A model generated the notes under the pieces. It was not told the origin of the DNA and did not search any database. It saw only the letters and a program-made list of their open reading frames with translations. DNA of 64,000 nucleotides from Deuterostichococcus epilithicus (Eukaryota; Chlorophyta; Trebouxiophyceae; Prasiolales; Stichococcaceae): NCBI GenBank assembly GCA_033439295.1, contig JAVTLE010000023.1, positions 372,001 through 436,000 on the forward strand. Reading direction: 5' to 3'. The position numbers and the translations under genes were made by a program. Shown here piece by piece: positions 24,349 to 35,180 of the stretch (position 1 is its first letter; every line of letters begins with the position of its first letter).

Positions 24349-27300
24349 TCAGCCAACGCGCGCGTCACGCTGCCGCCGCCCTCCTCCTGTTGCGCCATCA
24401 ATTTCACTGCCCTGTCTGTCAGCAATTAAGGGCGGCCTGTCCTCGATCTGTTCTGCACGTCCCAACTGCTGGCCACCTCCCCTCATTTCCATCCACATGG
24501 AGCTACAGCACCAGCGGCTGGACCGAAAGGTTACCAGACTGGACTTGCCGTTCGAACACAGCAATCTCGGCAAGGTCCAGCGCTTTCTGTACTGCGCCCG
24601 CCAGCTCGTCGAGGTCCAAGACCATGTCAGAATACTTCACATACCTGCACATTACCACTATTACCATCAAGTAGCACCTGGGACGATGAGCGCTCTATCC
24701 AGATGGAAGCGGCATTGGTGGCAGCTTATTAGTAGGGGTATGCTGAGTGAAAGGCTCCTTGCAGCCGCACAGGGCCGTAACAGGGTTGCACAATCACCCT
24801 CCGACCTGACATGCCCTGCCCCTTCTGCCGCCTGCAGCGCTGCGTCTGAAGCCCTCATACTGCAGGGAGGTTGCTGCCCTGGCTGCTCAACCTCTGCAGC
24901 CGCAGTTGCGTTCCAACGCAACCATGTGAAATGTACTTTGATCGGCATTATAGACTCACCACATGACGCGGCAGCGCTCCTCCAGCTCTCGTGGCGCTGC
25001 CGGACAGTCGCCAAACTCCCAGAGATCCAGCCGCTCGTTCACTGTCATCGTCTCGTATAGCGGGTCGTTCACAATCACCTGCAGATGCATGGTGTTTTTG
25101 CAGACCGAGACTGATGTTGTTTCGGGGAGTACGGAAGGCTCAGCCGCTAGCCCAGTGGCAGTGCCTAATTATGATCCGGACCCTACAAAAAACTACTTCG
25201 CATGGGCAGCGGCTGCTCCTTGTCAGCCGTGTATCAGAGCTATTGGGACACTTGGACACATATGCAAAGGGCTGGTTGCTGCCTGGTGTCTTGGGGGTGG
25301 AGCTCCACGCACGCCATGACGTTTCGTAACCACATGACCTGGCCGGCCTGCCCTGACGTGCCATCGCTGCAACAGCTGCCCAACAGCCAGTGCTGCGCGC
25401 GGCATATGAGGGGGTGCAGGTCGTGCAGGACCACCGATCAAAGCAGCACGGACACCTGCTTGGTTTCGAATGGCAGACTCTGGAGCGCAGCACTTTCAGC
25501 GTGCGCCCATTGCTACTGGAATGTCCAGCAGCGCACCTGCCGCTTCAGGACGGCGGCTGTTGCGCTCGCCGGCGTCAGCCGCACGAGGCCTAGCCGCTGC
25601 GGCAGGTCAGCGGCCAGGTCGATGGCCCAGTCGTGCAGCCCGGTCTGGCCGTCGGGCCCTGCGTAGCCTGCCAGGACGCAGCAGGGCGAATGTCTTTTCA
25701 TTTGTTCTGTTGCGAGGACAGTGGGATGCGGTCAGGTAGCCCCTGTTCGTGTCACTGCAGGCAACGCGGTCATGCGGTGCCGAGCGCAAAACACTCGTGT
25801 CAGCGATGTACATGCCAAGTGCAGGCGAATGGCCGCACCTGGCCAGGGTATGATGTGAACCACGGCGGCGCCCTGCAGGCAAGCATGTCGCCGGCGTCAG
25901 GTGATGAGCAGCAGTGCCGACCGGTCTGATAGGCGCCAATGTGCACACAGGGCCCCACAGCCCATTTGGACAGCAGGCCGGGCATGCCAAGAGCAAAGCT
26001 TGGGATGCAGGTCAGAGGCTGTAGAGACAGCCGTATCATGCCCGCCATGATGTACTGTCGATGTGACTGGAAGCACACTGTGCGTCTAAACAGGTACACC
26101 ATGCAAATCACATGTCATACATGATGGCAGGATGCTCGACAACGTACGTGCTTTGGCTCTAGCGGCACGTTTTCCGCCCCACCTGCGGCAGGAACAGCCA
26201 GTTGGCCATGGATGCGCCGTGCATCTGCACCAGCACAGTGGCGCTCGCTACCAGGGCCGCCTGCTGCGCCAGCGATAGTCCCTCCGGCTGCGCGAGCGTC
26301 ACCCTGGCTTTTGGGTGCAGCCGCCTGCGGCAGCAGTGAGCTACATCTCATTCCGGCACAGCCTTTCGGGCTGTCATGAGTTCTCGGCGACCCCAAATTG
26401 ATGAGCTCCACGATTGTGTTGAGCAGGTGATAAGGACCTGAAAGCAATCGCCGAACAGAGGTGTGCCTCATGTGCGGTGCATCGCCTTGGCACAAAATGC
26501 GCTGCTGCAACCTTGAGAGCCCACACGGAGAGAGCTCACTACACCCAACATTGTTTAGCACGGCACCTGAGGTGCTCGACGGCGGCGCCACCATTCAGCA
26601 TGTGCCGCCCGGCGTCGAAACTGCGGTCCAGTAGTAGAATGTGTGGCGGCGCAGTGCTGACGACTGCCTGCGTATCAAAGCCCGGCAAACAGCCCCCCAG
26701 GCGGGCGCGGAAACCCTGCACGGCCGGAGGCGGCAGCGGCTCGCGGCGGTAGTGCGGGCGGCAGTAGTGGAAGGCGCGGCACTGGGGGCCGATCCCTGCA
26801 ACCGTCTTCCTCAGCACGACCACCTGCACAAGATTTACATATCATGTGAATGCATTCTCAATCTGCTGCTTTGCCTAAGCAGAGCGCGATCCATCAGGTT
26901 TCGCAGGCGCTTGTCACAGAGCACCAGCCTACCCCCTCCCACTCACAGCTTCTTGTCTCGATTGAAACCCCATGCTTCTGCATGTCCCCAGGTGCATGAG
27001 CACCAGATGCTGTGCAAAGCAGTGGATTAGCTGGATGCAGTGCGGAAACGAATTCAACAGGAAGATTACAGCTCCTTCAAGCAGCGCGTTATTAGAGCAG
27101 CCGGGTGGAGGGAACCTTTCTGTGCACCTGCTTCCGCATGTCGGGGTGCCCCAGGTGGAGCACCGGGTGCTGCGTGAAGCAGGGGAACAGGTCCCGGGCC
27201 ACCAGCGGAGGGAATGGCTGCTGCTGCGCAGCGCCCAGCGGGTCCAGCCGCACGATGGAGAAGTCGCGCCAGCCGCTGTCAGCGGGGTTGTGTGAGCACC

Positions 27301-29734
27301 TGGGCGCCGAGAACATGCCTGCTCTGAAACCCAACCTCTGCGGCCGCTCCACACAACTTGAGCACATCTTGACGTCGAAATTAGTGCAGGCAATTGGCTG
27401 GGCGCCTTTGCCTGGTGTGACGCGAAGCAGCTGAGGAGGCCCCAGACCGCCAGCACAAAGGACTGCAGTGATTGGCTCACATGGAAAGGGGTCAGCAGCG
27501 CTCGCCTGCCCAGGTGTTGGCATGCCAGGTGATGGACCGAGACAGCGTACTCCCCAAGGTTGTGATACCAGTTGTCGGCGGCCTCAAAGTACCACAGCAC
27601 CGACTCCGGCAGGTCGACGACCGGCGAGTCTGGCCGCCAGCGCCCGCTGGCCGCCAGGTGCTGCCGCAGCTGCGCCTCCGTAATGCTCTGCGGCCAGGGT
27701 CGGGTTCGTGTATATGTTAGTCGTGCCACAAGGAGGCACTGCGCAACACGTCAGCGCACGCACGGCGCTGCAACACCCGCTGGCCGCCAGCAGGTGCTAC
27801 CGCAGCTGCGGCTCTGTGATGCCCTGCAGCCCCGGACTCATTGATCCCCACATACGTGCTGCTGATGTGACGGGGAGCCAGTCCATCTGATTAGAGGCAC
27901 CAGGCGTCGCCAGCGCCCACTGGCCGCCGGGTGCCGGCGCAGCACTGCGCCTCTCATCAACACCGCGTGGTGCTCTATTGCCAATTGGGTTGTATGATCC
28001 ATTGCACCCACTGAACCGTTCGAACACCTATCAGTTGTGCAATCATCTATCATCAAGTGGCCACGGTGATGAAAGGGTACATGATGTGGCTGTGGGTCCG
28101 GCAAGGGCGAAGGCTGCAAGGCAACCGCTATATACCTCTTGAAATCAGTATGAAGGACATTCGTCACGTGCAGGCCAGGGACATGCTTGGCACCTTTTTT
28201 TGCTTCAAATTAAAGTTGAAACAAGTGAGAGGCAGCCGGCCTGAAGATGATCGCCTCAGGCGCTGCGCTACGCAGCAAGACAGAAGACAGCGTGCCTGCA
28301 TCCTGACCCACTTGAGCCCTTCCACATCGTCCCTCCAGCTGGTTTCGAAGGGGTCGATGGAGACCGGCACATCTGCAGTGGGTAGCACACCTGTTCTGCC
28401 TCACCCGCTTCTGTCCGTGAGGGCGATTTGCGGTGGTGTGCGGCATCGCAGTCGCGTGAACGGTCACTGGTCCGCTTGCAGCTTGAATGACCATACATTA
28501 TTGAGTTCGCCCAACCGTCATGCTGTGACAACGGTGCTTGTAAGTTGGAACACAAAATGCAGGCGATGCGACATGGGTTCTGTTTCACGCAGCATTGGAG
28601 ACACACGGCTCAGGCTGCTCTGCACCTGAAAGATAGAAAATCTGCCCATCGATGAGGTACATGTCGTGCAGCATGACCACGTTCTGGCTCTCAGTGTACC
28701 CCCTCTCGACAACCTGCAGCGAACATGGAGGTGGTTGACATTGCTGCTTGCGTTCAACGGTGCTCGAACTAGTCCCTCCAGCTAAATACGCTGTTGCACA
28801 TCCGGAGTTGCGCGCCAGCATCGCCGAGCCAATGTGGTGCCCACCTCATGCGCTGAGTGCGTGAGTTGCTGTAGCAGCTGCCCCACTGTCAGGGTGGCGT
28901 CCCAGAAGGTCACCACAGGCGGTCCGCTGCGGTTGCGGTACCTGTTTCCGGCCAATTGATCGATTGATGCCTGCGTCCCTGGGCACTAGCAGGGAGATGT
29001 TTTAGCCGATGCGTGGCTTGACTATATGGCATCATGAGATATGCAAGCCATCTATTGCAGCGGCACAAGGTCAAAAATGCTCCAGCATTCAGCAGCAACG
29101 ACTTCCTGCTGCCGTCAGCTGCCCGGAAAGACGCCGCGTCGCCTTCGCTGATCGAAGACTTGGTCGCAGCGGGCATGGCGACCGCGCTGCCGCCGCTGAC
29201 CGCCACCGCCACCGGCTCTGGCGTTGGCGCCTGCATGTCTGCTGCCCGTTTGGACCCACCGCCTGAGTGCTGCCAGGCGCCGCCGCCGCTGCTGACAGCC
29301 AGGCGGTCCCTGACGCTGATGACAGTCGCGTCCTGCACATATCAGAAGCAGTGCTGTGCTCACTACCTCACCTGCTGTTTTTGGATGTGCAGGACAGATC
29401 AGGCAGCAAGGGAATCCATTGATATGTGGCTGGAACATAGCGGAACAACGCCTGATCGACAGTCGCCGGCCCAGGCGCACTGGTAGGGTAGGGGGTCTGT
29501 CACACATGTGCGGAAATCTTACTGGCAGCGTAACGGTCATCAAGTGATTGCGCATCCACACCCGAGCATCCTCACCACTGCTTCAACTAGCATCAAATGT
29601 GCACTTACCTGTGCGCTGTCTTCTGTGGGCACGCGCGGCAATAAGCCTAGCTGCTGCCATGGCCCTAGTGCGAGGGCTGCCGCGACCAACACAGCCAGCC
29701 CGAGCCTGAGACAGCGTCCACTACGGCACAGCAT
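24349..29734 (-). CDS. GT61 (DUF563)-type glycosyltransferase
   Basis: Golgi glycosyltransferase of the GT61 type; plant members include xylosyl- and arabinosyltransferases. Exon 1 (29734-29609) carries an anchor, MLCRSGRCLRLGLAVLVAAA. Coding blocks downstream, in order: a low-complexity stem (about 29338-29110), SGPPVVTFWDATLTVGQLLQ (28930-28870), MLHDMYLIDGQIFYLS (28680-28620), ESVLWYFEAADNWYHNLGEY (27600-27540), SGWRDFSIVRLDPLGAAQQQ (27285-27220), then a block at about 26820-26560 with PPHILLLDRSFDAGRHMLN. Next come LVQMHGASMANWLFLPQ (26233-26183, the GT61 HGA motif), GAAVVHIIPWPG (25878-25843), GQTGLHDWAIDLAADLPQ, VIVNDPLYETMTVNERLDLW (25084-25025), a block at 24640-24530, and a stop at 24349. 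Intron boundaries were not all fixed, and the gene carries extra exon copies (see 27637-27961). Confidence 0.75.
27637..27961 (-). repeat. Three tandem copies of a GT61 exon segment
   Basis: A segment of about 55 bases occurs at 27690-27637, 27830-27766 and 27961-27907 on the minus strand, about 135 bases apart. The downstream copy reads ITEAQLRQHLAASGRW and joins the exon with ESVLWYFEAADNW. The middle copy reads GITEPQLR, a stop, then HLLAASG; the upstream copy reads VLRRHPAASGRWRR. The copy next to the downstream exon is taken as functional; the others look like decayed duplicates. Confidence 0.7.
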
Positions 29735-31333
29735 GCACCGCGCCTGCTTATGGTCAGTCCGCTGTGCTGCAGGAGCGCCCAGCAGGGGAGCAGAGATCGA
29801 TCTGATTCCCATTCTGCCGAGAGGCATTCGAGCTGCCGCTGCAAGGCAGCCTGCCCGAGGCAGCGAGTGCGGCTCAGGCCATTGCACTCCCTAGATAGGG
29901 CCTCCGTCGGACTGACGTAGTGCAGGCCTCGGACCACGGCTTCGAGGGCACGCAGCCTGTCGCTGGCCGAGCTAACAGGCATGCAGTAAGGTGATTGCTA
30001 TAGCTAGCTGCCGAGGACGCTGTTGCGAACTATCACAGGTGGGTGACGTCGATCAGCGACGAAGGAGAAGTGCCCGCATGCAGCAAGTTTGGCGGAAAAA
30101 GGAAATCAATCTCGCAGCAGTGCTCAAGGGAGTACAAACAAGCCGCATCTTTCCAAAAACCAAAAAGAAAGATGTTGCTGCTATGATCAGACTGGAGAAA
30201 GAGAGAGTGTGGGGGCACCTGAGTCGAGCTCTTGGCACACCCTTAATCGAGGAACCTGCACCGAATCCAGCATTCAAATGTAGCTGTCAGCAGCCCAGCT
30301 TGCACTACCGTTGAATTATGTGGGAGCCGAGCGCGGGCAGAGGCTGACGAAGCATATATACATACACATGTTCGTGGCATTTCGTTCCCAGTTTGCAAGC
30401 AAGGAGTAGAGGTGAGGGTCATGCCTGAGTCGTCTGGCATTATTCTTGATCGCCAGAGCTGCTCACTAGCAGGCGGCAGTGGCCAAGCTTCGGCAAATGA
30501 CAATGAAATGGCCACACCCGCAACGCACCGAAGGCCCGCGCTACCTTGCCACGACGCATCGGGGCAAGCGGCGGACTTGCCGCCGGTCGGACTTGCCGTC
30601 CGGCATGTCCGGCAACCTTGCTCCTCATCAGCGGATTGCTTGGCGGGTGGCGTCTCGCAATCTGCTGAGGTCTTCGAGCTGGTATGCACCAGAAGCAGAG
30701 AAGCCTGATTTGCGAAAGCGTTGTAGACGCAAACTTAGTTTGAGCCAGATCCACCAGGCGGAGGTAAGATTGCCTGGGACGGTTCTCCGTCGGTGGTCCA
30801 CTCTCTCAAGACATATCTGAAGCACGCAGCCGTGTTATAGTGCGGGTGCAAAACGGCCATCGACTTTCCGAGTAATGCCTCGGTAGCGAGCGCGCGTGTC
30901 GCTGCGCAAAGGTGCGAAGCCTCTGACACCGCCCTGCTTACAATGTCTGTCCTCGACAGCTTGATGCGCGATACCTCACTCGGCAGGTCCTGAGCGAAGT
31001 GACAGTCAGCGTTCGTTGCATTACTAGACATGTCCCTATATATCCTGCAAGTTCTAGATCGCATGGTCTGGTATGCCTCAGACATAGCAGTGGAGGAATT
31101 AAGTGGTGGTATCACGCCAAGCAGTGTCTGCAAACCTGTATTCTTTGTGCAACTTCGGTGTACAACTTCGACAAGCGACGTAGACTGTAGAGCCCTCGTG
31201 AGCTACCCTCCGCTAATGTACTCTAGAAATACGTATGCCGCCACGCGTATCAGCCAATGAGATGAAACGTGTCACAGTATACGAAAATGCATCAGCACGA
31301 GCTGCTGATTCCAGGCTGCGCCTGGTCCGCAGG
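29735..31333. other. Divergent region between GT61 and PCC13-62 genes
   Basis: About 1.6 kb containing the small ORF at 31031-30735 and a lysine-rich plus-strand stretch at 30079-30314 (reading VWRKKEINLAAVLKGV) that could be an exon but has no partner. The rest shows no gene. Promoters of both flanking genes should be here. Confidence 0.4.
30735..31031 (-). CDS. Small unassigned ORF, faintly histone-fold-like
   Basis: The frame opens at an ATG (31031) with MSSNATNADCHFAQDLPSE and continues VSRIKLSRTDIVSRAVSEA, then ATRALATEALLGKSM and AACFRYVLREWTTDG. The spacing of hydrophobic residues faintly recalls a histone fold of the DNA polymerase epsilon small-subunit/NF-Y type, but no diagnostic motif is certain. 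The frame runs to a stop at 30735; it could instead splice after DGEPSQ, where the sequence is CAG|GC. It lies between the divergent starts of GT61 and the desiccation protein. Confidence 0.3.
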   Translation of the reverse strand: MSSNATNADCHFAQDLPSEVSRIKLSRTDIVSRAVSEASHLCAATRALATEALLGKSMAVLHPHYNTAACFRYVLREWTTDGEPSQAILPPPGGSGSN

Positions 31334-34300
31334 ATGGCGAGGCGGCTGGTCCCCCCGCAGCTGGCAGCAACCATCTTTTGGATTGCCGCCAGCTGCATGG
31401 TGGCGAGTTGCGGCGCCGCCCAGCCCGGGCAACCGGGGGCACCGCCCATGCCGGTGCCGCCGGGCTTTCCTCTGATGCCGCCGGCAAAGTTGCTTGGACC
31501 GCGGGCGCAGCCGCCACCGGCCAGAACTTCCTCGGTGCGCAGATGAGGCTGTTGACATGATCGACATAAATGTGCAGTTGCCACCTGCTGGTACCCAGCC
31601 GGTCGGCTGCTGATGGCCCAGCCTGTGTCGACAAGCACGATGTCGAGCTGCATCTATCATGGCCAAGCTGTTGTGTGCTCGTCTGGCCCGCTGTTCATAC
31701 TGGACCTCTGCAGTTGGCTGCCTCCGGTTTGCATGTGCCGTCCAATCCTACTACCCCTCCTACGCACGGACGCACGTCACGCTATCCTTCCCTGTTCTCA
31801 TTTGTCGCAGCTAGACACTGCCATTCTGAATTTCGCTCTACAGCTGGAGTATTTGAAGGTGAGTGGTTGACAGAAGAAAAGGTTAGAATGCTGTGCACGA
31901 TTGATTAAAGATGTTGCATGCTGATGTTGCAGCATGTGATATATTTTTTGCAGCGAATGGAGACACCGCACCGCCTGATGCCTTTTCAAGTGGACCCTCA
32001 TGCAAATAGCAACCGCGGCTTGACATATATAGATGAATACGTATTGCTGGCCGACACACCATCAAGTGGTTGTTTCAGGCCGAAACCTACTCGTGGGCGG
32101 CCACCGGCGCGCCACTGCCGCCGCCTCTGCGCGGTGGCGGCCCTCGGGCACTGGGCTCGCCCCGCCGTGCCAGCCTGTCCGCTTCCGTTCAGGCGCGGCT
32201 GCACACAGGAGCAGCAGGAGTGATGACGTTCTGTATGGTAGACTTGAAGAGTCGCCATGGATCGTTTCGGCCGTTCGATTGCCGCGCCGTCAGTGCACAC
32301 GCGCCTGCGCCAATCAACAAATTTGCAGTTCATTCGGCGAAGCAGTTGCTCTGCTGCAGGTTGCCTGCGTGTCTGCAGGCTCACATATTCCGCAGTGTTA
32401 TTCCTGTCCTCGACTGCAGGGACTTTCAGAGCAAAATCCTCGAAAGATGGTTCCAATCACCTACCTGCCTCTAAACCGGGGATGGGATGGCAAACGACAG
32501 GTGGTGGCGGAGGAATTCGCCGCCAATGATAAGCACCACGTGGCATTCCTGCGCCGCCGGCTAGGTGTCGCCGCGCTGCCGCTGCCGCTCCTCAACATTG
32601 GCGATGCGTTTTCCAATTTCGTGAACCTTGGAGCGGGCGTGACACTCAGCCCAGCGTTCCTGTGAGCGCTCCTCATCCCCTCGTTGAAGTGGCATGCTAT
32701 GCATGTTCTGCTCTGCTCGCTGCTGCCTGTGCTGTGAGCTGCGCTGTTGCCATTGCGCTTCGTCTGAGGAGCCCTGCTGCAGCTTTGCTACCAAGGAATT
32801 GTGCAAATATATAGAATGACAGTGAAGCAGTGGGTTGTTGGCTGCCAGCTGCCGCCGGTCCGCTGAAAGCATGTGTGCTAGTGTCTGAAGCGGTCCGTCC
32901 ACTGGTTCGGGTGCAATCAAATGCAACCATTCCCACTTCATCCACCTGTGCGCAGGCCGTACACCGACGACATATCCTTCTTGCTGAGCGCTTTCATCTT
33001 TGAGGACCTCAGCGTTACCCTGTACAAGGCGCGGTCTGAACCCTACGGTTTCAGCAGCCACCAGCTTTCATGCCCTCGCATCCCAATGATTCGATCGCAA
33101 CTGGCTTTGAATTCAACACCTACACGTGAAGCAATTGCGATGCCTGCCAGCAACAGGGTTGATGGGTCACGTCTGCAGGGCACGGTCACCAGCCTGCAGC
33201 TGCCCACAAACGTGGCGGCGGTGATGGGCATTCTGGCGGTGGAATCATATCACGCAGCCATCCTGCGCACCAAGCTGTGAGGATTATTTTGCAACTTCCT
33301 CTACCTCCTCGTCGTTTTGGATTTCTTCTCACGTATCATGCATGCGATGGATGCATAGACTATGCTGTGCGATGCATATACGATGTTATGCGCTGGACTT
33401 GGAAGCATAGGGTGCTTGGTGAAATGCGCAGATGAGTGCACCGCAAGCTAGATGAACTATTGTGTTGGACCCAATCCTGTGTCAAAAGGAGGCCTCTCTT
33501 TCCTGCAGGCTCGAAGTGGCGGGGCAGGAAATGGTGAACTATGGCATCACCGTCAACGACATCGTCAATGTGTGTGCGCCATGAGCAAATCGTCAGTCCT
33601 CAATAGCAGCATCTCGATGCCTTGGTGCTTAGCAACCTTGCCCCTGCCCTTGTACACGCATACGCACAGCGAGCCTTTGTACACTGCATCCAGTGCACTG
33701 CAGCGTCAGTGCTGCCTATGCCTGTGGGAAGCAGCACCTGTGCTTTGCTCCTACTTCGCCGTTCCTGATGCAGCAAAGATTCGGCCAGGCCGGCGCATGC
33801 CGTCGTATCAGGGTATCCTGTGTTGCGCTGACCACTGTGCTCTGCTGACCGCCTCATTCATTGCTCAGCGCTCGTCACTACTTCCTCCCGCAGATCATAT
33901 CGAACCTGCGCAACCAGCTGTCGACCGCAATGGCGGGCGCGCGTCTCGACCAGGGAATTCTTCTGGATGGCAGGGTCAATTTGGTGAGGATCATCCCGTT
34001 CCACTTCACAGTCGAGGGCATCTGCCCATGACCTGTACATCGGACCTGCAGCCGCTTTGCTGACCGTAGATGGTATCTCCGCTTGTATCCGCCCAGAGAG
34101 CATGCCGAACTTCGGTTGCTGCAAAGCATCGGGATTCTGCCTAAATCGTGCACTGACGGTAGCAGGGCACATCATGTACACCTTGCTGAAGTGCTGTGCC
34201 GATACGCACAGGTCCCAGCCAACAACAACTCCATCGTTTTTGGGCGTGTGTCCAGCCAGGTGCTGTTGATTTCGCCGCGCTTCTCATGGAACGCTACTGT

Positions 34301-34568
34301 TGTGCCTTGTCTGAAAACTTCCGGCCGACATGTGCAGTTTTTGGCGGCGCTCCTACTGAGCCGCCCGTAATCGGCAAGCAACGGGTGTCATTGTTGACTC
34401 TGCTCTCGGTAACAGAGTTACAGCATAGTTACTTGGTTGGTGACAGATACAGGTCGTCAGGCATTTGACCTGCTCTCAGTGTTGCCGCAGGTGCTGAGTG
34501 TCGTCTACCAGTCAGTCGGCGCAGATAAGGGAGGGTTCTACCCTGCCGGGATCAACATGGTATCCTGA
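31334..34568 (+). CDS. PCC13-62-like desiccation-related protein (ferritin-like)
   Basis: Secreted ferritin-like protein related to the PCC13-62 desiccation protein of resurrection plants; biochemical role unknown in the family. Ten exons give 323 residues: 31334-31534, 31811-31858, 32079-32192, 32501-32661, 32956-33028, 33179-33276, 33509-33569, 33894-33983, 34212-34259, 34491-34568. A signal peptide (MARRLVPPQLAATIFWIAA) and Pro-rich spacer precede LDTAILNFALQLEYLKAETY (helix 1), VVAEEFAANDKHHVAFLRRR (helix 2), IFEDLSVTLYK, NVAAVMGILAVESYHAAILR and VLSVVYQSVGADKGGFYPAG. The Glu and His of E-x-x-H and ESYH are in place to bind metal. Introns 3 and 5 need GC donors (32193 and 33029, both followed by GCGG). 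Such proteins are numerous in lichen and soil algae. Confidence 0.87.
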
Positions 34569-35180
34569 ACAGCGCCTGTGATGGCCGTGGTTCCCCGGGG
34601 CGCATCGATGAGAATTGAATGAGTGATGACAGCCGTTGTATGTGTTCTTCCCTGTCAGCATCCCTGCACACACGCAGTGAACGGACACCCACATCATACA
34701 TGGATCGTATATCCGAATCCCAGTAGACTTGTATCAGCGCGCAACATCAGTCTGTCGGCAGCTGGCACTCGTGAGGGCTCAAACTGGTTTCTTCACAATG
34801 TCGCCGTCCGTCACGACAGCCTGCTCCAATCTGCGACAGCCTGCTGCCCGCCATGTTGGTGTGGATCCCAATTCAAATTGCTGTCGACAGGCACTCATGC
34901 CTCTGCCGCAGTGCAGTGCACGTCTTATTGCCCCCGGCTGCACCGTTGGCTGAGGTCAACTCCACCACTCTGTCAGGTATTGCTGCTGCTCCTAGCACTG
35001 CGACAGGGACGGGCTCTCTATTCTTCTCCTGAAGCTGGCATCTCGCGAGGGCATGCGGCTCACCCAGGGCCGCCGCCGCCGCCAGCAACTTACGGCCATC
35101 GGCCGCAGCCTTGGTCTAATGCCGGTGATGGCGATTGTCACAACAAACTCTACAGCACCTCTGAAAGCGTCTTTAGTTCC
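34569..35180. other. Convergent intergenic region
   Basis: Lies between the desiccation-protein stop (+) and the CFAP298 stop (-). No gene or notable repeat is seen. Confidence 0.55.
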
